This document shows positions 46,246 to 58,476 of a stretch of 64,000 bases of DNA, piece after piece. How positions within the stretch are numbered: the stretch's first letter is position 1; each line of letters opens with the position of its first letter. Made by a program: the position numbers and the translations under genes. This stretch comes from Atherix ibis (Eukaryota > Arthropoda > Insecta > Diptera > Athericidae), in contig OY282607.1 in assembly GCA_958298945.1 (NCBI GenBank), forward strand, positions 80,875,868 through 80,939,867, read 5' to 3'. The notes below the pieces were generated by a model. That model did no database searches. It was given only the letters and a program-made list of their open reading frames with translations, and was not told the origin of the DNA.

Positions 46246-48358
46246 TAAAAATTAGTACACTAAAAATTTAAATTATTTAAAAATATACTAGATCTATTAA
46301 ATTATTCTTATTTGTAAAAAATATATCGATCCATTACCTTTAATTATTATAAAATGTACAAAAACTTTAGCCTAAGTACGTTTCGTTAGATAAATGTCTA
46401 TCTTGTTCCTTTATAGTTTTTATTAAATGCAGATTAATCTATATTATAGTGCTCCTTAATACCAATATTTAATTTTTATTTAAAGAAGTTTTTAAAAATA
46501 GTTTTTATAATTTTCTCATAACATTTTTCTTGGGAGTAATTGGGAGTAGATTTTTTTGCAAATGGAATAACATATCCTTTACTTTCAGAAGTTTGTATAT
46601 TTAAAATGTCAATAAGCTTCTACACGTAATTGTAGAGAAAATAATTTCATCAAAAATTCTAGGCTTTTATCGTTAGCCACAACACTCTCAATTTGACATT
46701 GTTCAACTGAAATATCACATATGATTTTGAAACAACCCACGCAGTAATATTATGGTATCACAAAACAGCCAACATTCATAACTATATCATAACGATAATG
46801 TTATATAGAAAAAATCCTGATAAAGCGAATTTGAAACATACCATATTCGTGACGAAAATAATGTAATGGACTAAGGATGTCTCTGGAATAGTATAAAAGT
46901 TGCTCATAATACAATAGCTTTTTTTATATTCACAAAGTTACTTACATATTGACCAAATTTTATACATTTTCCAAGCTAATGTGAATGGGCTTTTATTGTT
47001 GAGAGAAAAGAAAATAATAATTCTGAAATAAATTACCTTTAGCAATGCTATTAGGTTATTGCTACTTTATTTTAAACCCTTTTTGAAACTAAAAAAATGA
47101 TTTTAAAAACCACAACATCATTTAAAAACTATTTACACTGTTCTGTACCTTCAACTAATTACCATAAAAAGAAACTGAATTCTCTGTGGATCTATTCATT
47201 CGTACATTAAATTTAAAGTCAAAGAATTTTTAATTGTTTATTGTCTATTTAAATTAAATAACAAAATATTTATACAATTAACTTTTAGAAATTTTCCACC
47301 CAGAATTTAATTAAAATATTATTTTGTAATAATTTTTTGTAGGAAGTTCGATTTTTTTAAAGAATTTAAATTCAGAATTTTTATGCTTCGTAATCAAGTC
47401 TACTAATGGGAATCAGTTTTTGTGCTTATCTCTATCGTTTTAAGTATTTTGAATTCAAACCTTACAGTGTATAAAAATAATAAGAAAAAAAAATCGTTTC
47501 AACTTTTTCGTATAAGTGTTCAAATTGTAATAGTAGTGATAGTAGCAGATAAAATGTGATGAAAATTAAAGGAGTTTCTCTTGTTAAAATATACTCGTAT
47601 TTAGTAAAAATGTGTTGGTTCAAGTATTTATTTATGATTGTCCCTTAATTAGTTAGTTTTTATTTTCTCATTTAATTGCATTGTTACGTTGATAATGAAT
47701 TTTTAATTGGTTTCTTGGAATTTCTTTTAAGTCCTTGAAGACGTGGTTGATAATTACTACTGAAAATTTATAAGAAAATTGTCTATTTTTAGAACGAGTT
47801 GAAAATTGATACAACTTCAATTTGTACTAACAAAAAAAAATATTCCAATTATCCTGTAGACTCTACAGACTTTTCCGGTAATTATTCCTCTTTTGACCAT
47901 AAGAGCAGGCAGAGTTCAATTTATAAATTTTCCTTTGTTTAATCAAATTGTTCTATTCTTTTATTAATTAATAAATAATCAATGACGGCCTGAATTAACA
48001 AATATCTTTATGCTTATAAATAATGGCTCTTTTAATCGTTTAGCTATTGTAAAAAAGAAAACTTTTTTCTTTGAAATTTGATCCAATATAAAACTGTTTA
48101 TCAATACTAAGTCAATTAATTCTAGAAAATTGGAAAGTCTCAATATTAATTAAACTTGATAAGTGTTGACAGATTTCCGAAAAAGTTTCAGTACTATTCT
48201 AGCTACACGATAATGTAATTTCATCTTATTACTTAGAATGATAGTTTTTAGTTTGCTTTCGTGTTTGTAGGCAATTTGGTTAAATTAGAATGATAGTTTC
48301 GAATTTGTTTTGACTTCTTCTTAATGAGTCCAATTTGTTCCAATAGAGTAGACTAAGA
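46246..48358. other. AT-rich stretch, nothing recognised
   Basis: Only short A/T-driven frames and no repeats that I could pair. Confidence 0.6.
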
Positions 48359-48676
48359 TCAATTATTAACGATGTTTTTAGAATAGTCACAAGAATTAAC
48401 TAACAGGCAAGAATAATATGTTTTTGTAGCTTTGTCCTTAGTTTTGGACATTTGTTTGTTGTCTAAAGTTAAGTTGGTAACGCACAACTGAACGAAACTT
48501 CGTCTGGAGTTGTCCTCTGTTTTTGCTCCTGATGAGATAGCATGACTCAACAAAGCCGGTATGATAATGGCACCCTGGACAATTAGCCTAGGAATATTAT
48601 GAGAGAGGTATTGGAGAAATGCCCAGGCAGAAAAAGAGAGAGACACAAATTCTAAACCCTCGCCCACAACAATCAC
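48359..48676 (-). CDS. Weak candidate ORF, unknown
   Basis: A 105-codon minus-strand frame in a locally GC-richer patch. Its first half is hydrophobic (EFVSLSFSAWAFLQYLSHNI, then VQGAIIIPALLSHAIS) and its second half polar (SGAKTEDNSRRSF). Residue use is balanced, unlike composition-driven ORFs nearby. No family recognised; it may be a transposon fragment. Confidence 0.25.
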   Translation of the reverse strand: MIVVGEGLEFVSLSFSAWAFLQYLSHNIPRLIVQGAIIIPALLSHAISSGAKTEDNSRRSFVQLCVTNLTLDNKQMSKTKDKATKTYYSCLLVNSCDYSKNIVNN

Positions 48677-49199
48677 CTGTCCATTCCACTAAAAATTTTT
48701 GATTTTTAATTTTTTTAAAGAAAAAATTTCCTGTTGTCTTTTTAGAATTGTATACTACTTTCAATTTTTATGTACTTAAGATCCTTCCCTTATTTAAATG
48801 TTTTTTCGATCATTCCTTTTCTTGGAGACCTTAAGTGTTTTTTAATTTTTTTGGAATTATGCTCTTCTTTGGAGAACTTGAAACCTTCAGGTGTAAAAAT
48901 TAATGTATCAGAAATGCCTTTTTTTGTTTAGCAAGTGCTAGGACACTCCTGCTGTGAGTTCCGAAACCGCCAACCATTCTATTAAACAATCATGCCGTCG
49001 GTAGCAAAAAAAGTACATGCACATGTTCGTTAACTTTCTTTTCCTTCCTCTTTTGCCGTTCTTCCTCACACCTCACTTCATCTACGCCCAAATAACGAGT
49101 CATATTTGAAATTTAAAAAATCTTTTCGTACTGTCAGTTATATTTAGTAAAGTTTTCCATTTATTCATGGAAAGATAATAATTGAAAATTATCCAATTT
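48677..49199. other. No recognised gene
   Basis: Some GC-richer DNA at 48940-49090 without coding or repeat signature. Confidence 0.5.
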
Positions 49200-49720
49200 T
49201 TTTATCAAAATAATCATTCTTTTATGCAACTTATCGTGCATTTCTTCCAATGGTCGAAATGCCGCGAATATTATTGTCGTTCAGGCAAATGCTTATGAAG
49301 ACCCAAAATTATTGATTTTAAGGCGCTTTCAACATTTGGAACTGCCTGCCACAACAACATTGTGTATTTTAAGGTCATAATGTCTAAAAAGTGGAGCCTT
49401 GAAACCATCACAAACGTCGTGAATTTGTAGATGAAATAACTTGAAAATAATACTGATTTTTCCAAGAAAATCATATTCTCAGACGATCTTTCTGCATCGG
49501 TGAACAAACAAAATTGTCGTTACTGGGCTAAAGCTAATCCGCAAATTATTCACGAGGAACCTTTACTTTTAAAAAAAGTGACCATTTGGTTTGGTTTATA
49601 TCAAGGTGGCATTATCTATCCTTATTGGTTTTCAAAATGAGGATGGAGTTTCCTTTATTAAATTGGAAGATATTGATTTAACGAATATGTGGTTTTAACT
49701 AAAGAACTAAATAAAATTGT
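49200..49720 (+). pseudogene. Decayed DD41D-type transposase fragment
   Basis: Plus-strand reading gives FSDDLSASVNKQNCRYWAKA (the first catalytic motif SDEA is seen as SDDL), PQIIHEEPLLLKKVTIWFGL and YQGGIIYPYWFSK. These correspond to the NKQNCRIW...VTVWxGxWxGGIIGPYFF core of the family. Upstream and downstream parts are too decayed to follow. Confidence 0.78.
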
Positions 49721-49860
49721 GTACCTCTATTACTATCTCTTCTACATTACTATTTAGCTCCTATAAAAATACATAATTATGCATTTTTACCTTTTTTTCT
49801 TCTTATTACATTTCTTAACCTAAGCCAATGACAAACTCTGCACACGAAACCCTCAATGAA

Positions 49861-50180
49861 ATTAATTAATATTGGTCAGCGCCATCTCTGAAAAAGAATA
49901 TTAAAATATATTTTATTTATAATAAATCAATTTTATAATAATAAAATCTTTTGTATAAAAAATTCCAAAAAAAACTTATGTTTATAAAGAAATTTATGTA
50001 GAAGAGACTGAGTCGCTAAAAATTAATCTATCTAATTAATCTAGTAATTTTAAGACTTTAAACATTGGTGAGCGCCATCTCTGAAAAAGAATATCAAAAA
50101 ATATTTCATTTGGAATTTAAAGTTGTGTATCACTAAAATAATAAATAAAAAAAATATTCCAAACAAAAATTAAGCCACCA
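49861..50180. repeat. Dispersed repeat with GCGCCATCT motif, copies 2 and 3
   Basis: Two units about 200 bp apart start ATTGGTCAGCGCCATCTCTG (49871) and ATTGGTGAGCGCCATCTCTG (50064). Both are followed by related AT-rich sequence. The motif itself is at 49879-49887 and 50072-50080. Confidence 0.75.
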
Positions 50181-51727
50181 AAATTGTATCTAGTTTTCTT
50201 GTCTTTTTCGTGATTTTTATTTTTTATATTTAACTATTTTATATAAATGCTCTTTTAAAAATAATTTTTTTAATAAAAATAAAAATTATCATTTAAATTA
50301 ATCAATTACAATTTTTATTACAGTTTAATTTAAATTTTACGATATGGTCTTCTGTTCGAATTTAAAATATAGATTAAAATGAAAATATCGTTTATGGTTT
50401 TTATAATATATATTTTATATAGCTCTTTATTTTCTATATTAATAAAAATCCGTTAAATTAAGTAGATTAGTTTGAAAGTTTATTCTTATAAAATATTATA
50501 TAAGAAAGTATATAAATAAATTTGAAGATAGACCAGCAATTACTTTTGATTTTCTATTGAAAATTGGGGATTCGAAGATGAAAATTTATGAAGTTCCAGT
50601 AATTGTTCTTGAAATAAGATTCTACTTAATCCTTGAAGATAAAATATCCTTCATAAAATATTTGAGATTTTCTAGTTGGTATGTAATAAATAAAGCTATA
50701 ATAGCTTCTACTTGTCAATGATGTTATCGTAACATTAATTTATTAATAATTTACTATTAATAAATTGTTTTATTGGTTTTTATCATTTTTATAAATAGTA
50801 AATATAATCTAAAAAGTAAAAACTAAAGAAAAAATCAATTTAAATTTTTTTTAAAATTATTTTTTATTGAGAAAAATAAAATTTACAATCTATTGTATAC
50901 CATAAGGAATGAAAAAATTTAAATTTTTTTCTATATTCTAAGATACATTTTGCCAGTTTCGAAAATAAATGAAATCATATATTTCGATAGTTGTTCTTGA
51001 AACGCAAATAAATTATATATTTTGTATAATACAGTTTGAATATTTTATCAATTCATACCTTAAATATCTATTTTTGTCTATCATCAATATGGATTGTATA
51101 CTGGTATATTGTCTTGATAGAAAATAATTTTTTTTCTCTACGAAAAAGGTTTTCATTTTTCGGTATTTTATTCTTTCTAATACAATCAATCACCGAAATT
51201 CTTATCGTATCCCAGAAAACTGATGTTATAATCTTACCCCCATCAATAGAGAAAATCTTTGCCTTTCTTTGTATTTATTGTAACCAGAATAGTGGCTATT
51301 TACATAAAGACAGTATCATTTATGTTATTGATCAATCAATTTAAATATTATCCTAATGAATGTGGTTGATTGTTTGGCAATCATTTACCAAGTTTGACTT
51401 GAGTAGATGAATTTGGAAAACGATTTAGTTGCATTTGACAGTGCTTTATTTGGATAGATTTTGGGTCATTTGAAGATAAATTTCATTCGAATGTGACTTT
51501 ATTACTAGAAGATTTATTTTTATATAAATAAAATTAATTAAATTTTTAAGGAAATTTTTTTCATAAAATTAAATATTAAATTTTTAGAATAAAATCGGAA
51601 AATTATCTTATTCATGGTAGTGCCATCTATTGGACAATTTATATAATTGAATAAAAATAGAAATAATAAATAAAAAGAGTTTGATAAAGTTAAAGAAAAG
51701 GAAAATTTAAATAAAATAAACTTCAAA
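50181..51727. other. AT-rich stretch, nothing recognised
   Basis: A plus-strand frame at 51036-51344 (102 codons) is hydrophobic but composition-driven. No repeats paired. Confidence 0.55.
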
Positions 51728-52425
51728 ATCAGATTTTACTTTCAAAGTAATTTTTAATGATTTTTCGCATAAATCAGATTGTAATTCGGCTATTATTTGA
51801 TGGGTATTGGCTTATAGATGCTCTTGAGTTTGAAAATTATCTGCGTTAATACGTTACTTTACGTAGCTTCATAACAAAAAAGGACGTCAAACTGCACGAT
51901 CTTGGATGCCAATTGACAAACCAATGTGTCTTGGCAAAAAATGTTCATGTTGCGTGGCTTATGACAATGTCTTATTAAAATCATATATAGTCCAAATTAA
52001 TATTTTTAAATCGGCTAACATGCGACCGTAGAGCTTAGCATTAACTGTAAATATCTTTCTTTCTTCATTTACAAAATAATACGGTCCAATAACACTTTTA
52101 GACCAAATTTACCCTAGGCAGTTATTATTTGCGAACAAAATGGATTCTCTACTATCTCTTGTAGGCTTTCAGAACCGCACACATAGCAATTGACGTATCT
52201 ATCAGGTGTTAATATTAACCACGTCACTGAAGAAGTTTAACTTGAAACATGCCTACGGCAGAATCATGCAATTTATTTTAATGTATTGTTTGCTGCTTAA
52301 ATGGTTCATATAAAAATGAAAAATTTAAAAAAAAAGTTATAAAATTATATTGAGTGACATATATATAAAATAACTATTAAATGATAGGAATATACTTATC
52401 GAATTGTAAAATGGATAACCTTATA
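51728..52425 (-). pseudogene. Decayed DD41D-type element
   Basis: The left part shares 'gatgctcttgagtttgaaaattatctgcg' with copies at 36825 and 61255. On the minus strand a VNWHPRSCSLT stretch (near 51900) followed by FFVMKLRK recalls VNWPPRSCDLTPLDFFLWGYVK. The right marker 'aaaatggataacctta' is at 52407-52422. Confidence 0.7.
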
Positions 52426-55397
52426 CTTTTATAAAAATAAATGAAATTATAGAAAATTTATAGGTGGTGTGTGAAAAATTATTGATACAAGTAATATTAT
52501 ACTATTCGTAGTCAGTACTTAAATAAATCATTACAAATTCTTTGATATTTAAATACTAATTAAATTAACGAAAAAACGCAGTTAAAAAATAACATAAAAA
52601 GGAAGTACTGCCGTAAGCTTAGAAGTTTGTAGGAGGTTGTAAGTGATGTAGATATACAAAACTGTATTTATTTTTATAAAATTTGATGTATCTTTATGTG
52701 CTCATAAGATAATTGATAACTAATTGGTAGATTAGGAAATTAGTCAAATACTCCTAACATATTAAAAAAATGATATCGAAATGTTTTTTTTCATTCTATT
52801 AAATTAAACTAAATTGGCAGTACTAATACAAATGCAAATAAAAATTACAAATACAAAACTAACGCCATCTATGAGAATAATTATAGTTTAAAACACTTTC
52901 AGATAAATGTTTTGGATCATTGTTCAATATTTATATTATAAAAGTAGATAATATTTATTTTGTTGATTAAAAAATTTTCTTTTATAATAAAATATAGAAT
53001 AAGGAAAATTATTTTACAGGATGCATATTTGAACTATGATGAATTCTATTTTTGTGGTTCATTTTCTATTAATAAATTTTTATGTTAAAGTTACAGAAAA
53101 GAAAAATATTGTTTATTTTTGTGAAAATTCTATTTAATAAGTATTGTACGTAGTAAATTTCAAAGTTTGTTATATTTCAGTTAATATTCTAAAATGGAAT
53201 AAATGGAAACATAAAAATAGGAAATCTTTTCAAGAATTTTCAATTTCTCATTGCAGAATATCAGTAAATATACCATAGTATCAAGACACAAAAACAATAC
53301 AAGAGAAAAAAATGGATTTTTTTTAATCCAATCTAAACAAACACAATCATAAATATACTGTAAAGTTTTTGTGTGAATATTTGAAGAAAAATATAAAAAA
53401 AAATATTGTAAAATGAGTTTCGTTTCGATATTTTAATCCAAACCAACATTTCTGAAGTCCTTCTTGTGCGAAAAGCAGGAACTTCATTTTTATGATTTTC
53501 TGGCTGCAGTAAAACGTATTGAATCGTTTACTCTTTTTATGTAGGATGATTTTTCTTTCAATAATATTTCAGATAAAAAAATATATCCTTTTTTTTTACA
53601 CAATCCATTTACTTAAATATATTACTTAATATTTGAAAAATTTTCTGTTCAGATGAAATGTTGTATTTTTCATCGTTCATATTTGTATGACGAGTACATC
53701 GTATATATTCGTTACAAATATAATCGTATACAGGGAGCATACTTGTTAAAAGGCAAAAATTCAATAACTTCAAAGCCTGAATCCATTGAAAATGAATGCG
53801 AACATTAATATTTATGATCACAAATTTAGTTATAGGCAGTAATAAAATGTTTTTAAAGCTTCCGATAGCAATTTCCTTATAATTATTACCCTAAAGTATG
53901 TATAAAAATGAATGGTATCCTGTTATATTTTTGTAGTTTTGTAGCACATGTGATATACTCGTATTCTTACCTTAAGAATTTTATATAAACTGTACTAAAA
54001 AATTTCTGTGATCAATTTTATTATTTCTTGCGGAAGGAAAAATTCTTCAATTTTGAAATTTTTGAATAACTTATCTTCAGATACGAGTGTACTGCATGAA
54101 ATTATATCGAAAATTTATTCATTTTTAATATGTGATATTTAGTAAAGTATATTTTCATATAACTTTAAAATATTTCAAATTCTTTTGATTATTGCCGATC
54201 TTTAGTATTTCCAACATTCGGAATATTCTACTACAAAGTATGAATTTTTGTTTGTTCTTAGTTCTATATGATATAAAATTGAGTATGGAAAAATTTTAGA
54301 TACCAAAAAAATATTATAGATAAACTATTGACCATTATGGTAAACATCTGCACTTAAATCCTAATTGGTTAGTCTTTTCGGTTAATCTATATTATTCGTA
54401 TCAAAACAGAGATAAGTACTATTTTTCTTTGTTAGTTTCTTCATCTTCAATTCACATATGTTTACATATGATTATTTAAAAAAAAGGTAGCTCTTAAATA
54501 CTAAGAATGTACGTTTAGAGAAATATATATATATATATATATATACACTACCCCAACAACTGTTCGGATCTCCATTTTATTTTTACGAATACTCTTGTTG
54601 TTTTAGGTTCTCTCGGTATAAAATGGTAATCATAGCTTTAGCAAAATTGGGAGAAATACAAATAATTTTTTTTTACTTGATTTGTTGTTAAAAAATCGGC
54701 CGGCAGTGCAACAAAAGTTTGGATCGGTTAGCAATAATATAAATAGTTTATTAATCATAATTATAAAAAAGTTAGTTTAAGTACTCGTAAATAATATCAA
54801 AAATTACCATTTTTTATACCATTTTTATAAATAATTTCGAATGAATGGTTTTATATACGTTTTTAAAATAGCATCCACGCCAGCATTCTCTACAAATTTT
54901 CAATTATCTTCAGCACAAGAATTTGTGCAAGCCATTTCAAGTTAGGCGATCCATTCATTTGCAATTCCCCCAAGTAGGTCTTGGTGCATTTTCCTGTTCA
55001 AAAATAAATAAAAATAAAAAATAACTATTTGAATTTAGTTCAATTTTACTAAAACTAGAGTATTTACTTGTTTTAAATCACTTACAAGAAAAATTTCAAT
55101 TTAAAATATAACTTAAACTTAGATTATACAGTTCGTCTAATAAACGATTCTCTACTGCCAATTATTCGCTGTCAAATCGTATAATTCTACGAAAAGTTCG
55201 CAGGTATATTCCACTGATCGTGTTATAGCACAATATGTGCGTGTGGATGTGAAAATTTTGCTTGCGACAAGCACGAAGAAGGGAAAAAATTGAACGAACC
55301 TACACAAGAATTAATCGTGTGACATTATTTATGTTGATCGTTGCGAACTCGTTTTTGCGCGTCGCTTATAAGCTCTGTGCCTGCATATTTATATATA
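52426..55397. other. AT-rich stretch, nothing recognised
   Basis: (AT)n microsatellite at 54522-54545. The GC-richer part at 54880-55390 has no interpretable ORF. Confidence 0.55.
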
Positions 55398-56689
55398 CCA
55401 CCATGATCAAAAAGTTACCGGAATTTATTCAGAAAATTAAAAATACAAGTTTATTCATCTAAATCTATATTGTCCCCTTTAAAATAATCCCCATCGACTT
55501 TAACACACTTATGCCAGCGCTTGCTCCAATATTTTTTATATTCGGTTTTCGGTATGTCCATCAGTGCTTCCTGCGTATTTTCCATTACTTCCTCTCGGCT
55601 GTTGAAACGCGGTCCCTGTAATGGTTTTTTAACTCGATTGAACAGAAAGAAGTCACAGGGAGCTAAATCAGGTGAATTCGGTGGTTGTTGGATGGTATTT
55701 GTTGCATTTTTCTTCAAAAAATTACGAATAATGATGGCACTGTCGACGGTGCGTTAGCATGGTGCAAAATCCACGAGTTTTCTGCCTATAATTCTGGTCT
55801 CTTTCGGCGAATTTCTTCACGCAAACGTCTCATAACGCCCAAATAATACTCTTTGTTTTCTGTCCGGCTTTCTGGCAAAAATTCATGATGCACTACACCG
55901 TTGTAATCCATGAAAACCGTGAGCATTGCCTTCTTTTTTGACTGAAAACGACGTGGTTTTTTTTGGTCTCGGCTCATTTGGTGAACGCGATTCACTTGCC
56001 TGATGTCTGGATTGCGTGTCGTACTCATAAACTCACCTCTCGTCTCCAGACTAATGATCCTTTTGATGAATGTGGGATCGGATTCAGCCTCGCAAATCAT
56101 GTCTTTTGCAACGTCAACACGGTCTCTTTTTTGCATGAAATTGAGGTCTTTTGGCAACAACTTTGCTGCTACACGACGGAAACCCAAATCATTAACCAAA
56201 ATGTCTTGGACGGATCCATAGGTAATGTTCAAGTCCTCCGTTATCTCTCTGATGGTTAATTTGCGGTTATTGACCAACATTTCTTTTACTTTATCAATGT
56301 TTTCGTCGGTTTTCGATGTTGATGGTCTGCCACTGCGTTCATCATCTTCGATTGACTCACAACCACTTTTAAACCGCTTGTGCCACTGGTAAACTGGTCT
56401 TTAGAGAATCGTTGCCGAAACACTTTTCCAACATTTCCAACGTTCGCGCAACATTAAATCCGTTTTTTACACAAAATTTAACACAAGTTCGTTGTTGCAA
56501 AATTAAATCCATTTCTAAAATTGTAAAAAATCGCCAATACACACAGAGATAGATGTACTCTTGGCTACTTAACTTTTGCAAATGTCAAGCTATGATGCTA
56601 AGATTTAGAAGGAATATCAATAATAGATGTACCAACTTAGCAAAAAAATCGGAACAATGCGGTTCGTTTTTTTGCTTGCTCATATATGG
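55398..56689 (-). mobile_element. Mariner (D34D), full length, third family
   Basis: The ends are roughly CCACCATGATCAAAAAGTTA (left) and, inverted, CCATATATGAGCAAGCAAAA (right). TA lies at 55396-55397 and 56690-56691. The match between ends is imperfect, so the boundaries are good to a few bases. About 1292 bp, a normal mariner size. Confidence 0.75.
55451..56512 (-). pseudogene. Mariner transposase, frameshifted and catalytically mutated
   Basis: The ATG at 56510-56512 opens MDLILQQRTCVKFCVKNGFN. A frameshift lies near 56400. The frame resumes at ENIDKVKEMLVNN, LTIREITEDLNITYGSVQDI, and MLTVFMDYNGVVHHEFLPES with EYYLGVMRRLREEIRRKRPE. Where GDETW with the first catalytic Asp should be, the text reads SLETR. 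The HHDNAPSH region (second Asp) is out of frame. SPDLAPCDFFLF (third Asp) and RWHKCVKVDGDYFKGDNIDL are intact at the C-terminus. Confidence 0.88.
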
Positions 56690-56691
56690 TA

Positions 56692-58272
56692 TTACACTAT
56701 CAGACGCGTAAAAAAGGGGAAATTTCACCTTTAGGTTGTGTATTAGACGCGCGGTGTAATCTAAGCTTTAAAGCAGCGAAAGCTAAATGGCTGCAAACAG
56801 TTGTAGCATTCTTTTTAACTAGATTTTAACCTATACGCTAAAAAAATATAGCATTCAAATTTTATTTATTATAATTTTTTTATTTTTATATAATACAGTA
56901 AAGGTTATTAGAATATATTTAAATATGAATTTACTTATAAGCATTTGGTTCTATTTTTATCCTAGTAGATGTTTTGCGAATAAAATTTTCAAATACAGAT
57001 AAAATTTAATTATACCTCAAATAGCTACAATTATACAAAATTCAACGTTTTATTTATTCGGTTTATACTGTTTGCCTATATTATCAAAGTCTGTATTAAA
57101 TAAAGTTCGTTTCCATAAAGACTTTTATTATGAATTATCATATAAAAAAATAATCCAACAATCTTCCACATATTAAAAAATATAATTTTACATAAATTTG
57201 TTTCTACTATTCGAAAAGCATCATCTTTTATTTATGTTTTTATGATCAGTATTAAAAAGTTCTTATTTTATAAAGAACAGATTCGAAAACCACTTATTTA
57301 AAGGTTGAACTTTTATATAAAAAAATTCAATAGTTGACTTAATTTGGACTCTGCCATTGGTCTAACAAATCGAATCAGATTTATTGGAATATTGATCCCT
57401 TTTATAATGGTTTTGTATATAATTCGTATTATAAAGTCTTACCTGTGCTATGCTGTTATATTCAAATATAATAGAAGTTGATGTAGTAGAGCAACTGTCT
57501 ATATTCTAGTACATTTTCCATCGACTCTAGCATGCAGACAATTTAATCTGTCGTTGATTTCCCTCGAGAAGAGAAGGCCCTTATTGATATGGGTCCATAA
57601 TCTTTTTCGTTTATGGGGATTTGCCTTTTGGTAAGATAGGAAAGTATATCCTACCATATAAACCAGTACTTAGCATCATTACAATAGAATCTTCCATGTA
57701 CACTTAAGCTTAATTTACATTTTTTTTTTACCTCAAATTATTTTACGTACAAGAAATTTGATCATATGCAGAAAATGTGTTCTTTTTGTGGTTACATCGA
57801 TTGTTATTATTATTTTTTTACACACAATATGATTTGCGAAATATATGTCATTTTAAAGCGCAGCAAGAATGGTTGTCGTTGAGGTCTGATTAAAAGTACA
57901 CCTTTGGTGCGTGCAACGCTGTTTGTTTGAAATACACGTGCAGCGTTTTTTTTCCTTTCACAACTAAATACATGTTCATAATTAGATGTTTAAATTTTTT
58001 TAATTTAATTTCAATGATAGTTTGTTCAAAAGAAAAAATTAATGAAGGTAGGTTAACGGGTAACGTGTAAATAGTTCCAAATAATTTTTGTGTAGTAAAT
58101 CTCGAGCTAATATTTCATTTCGATATGTAATAAGAATTGGAATTGGCAATTTTAATTTATGTTTTTTTGTTTGTATATAAAATCTCTGAGGGAAGAGCCA
58201 GAGGTTATTTTTTAGTACCACGGCCATGCGGCTATTTGGTAGAAGAAATTAGATTGTTTCAGAAAAATGAAA
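56692..58272. other. AT-rich stretch, nothing recognised
   Basis: A GC-richer part at 57480-57720 has no interpretable ORF or repeat. Confidence 0.55.
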
Positions 58273-58476
58273 TTAAATGTTAGGAATAAGAACGGTTGGG
58301 TCTAGGAGCTTCACAATGAAGTGTGTTCTTTTCGCAAAGAAATTCTGGGTTGAGCAGCATTCGTTTAGAATATGAGAGATAGTAAGTTGAATACCACAGG
58401 AAATGCATGATAGACGAGGTTAATACCCGAAAATGTAATAATGGGTAGGTGCGGTATGGCCAATCCGAATTCGTAG
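58273..58476 (-). pseudogene. C-terminus of a jockey/I-type LINE polyprotein
   Basis: The minus-strand frame reads LRIRIGHTAPTHYYIFGY, an in-frame stop, then PRLSCISCGIQLTISHILNE and CCSTQNFFAKR, ending at TAA (58273-58275). The pattern RIGHTxxTHxYL...CxxCxxxLTxxHILxEC is the well-known tail of insect non-LTR polyproteins, with the His/Cys residues preserved. Upstream sequence (to about 58560) is frameshifted and could not be followed. It is a 5'-truncated or decayed copy; its 3' end was not located. Confidence 0.82.
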
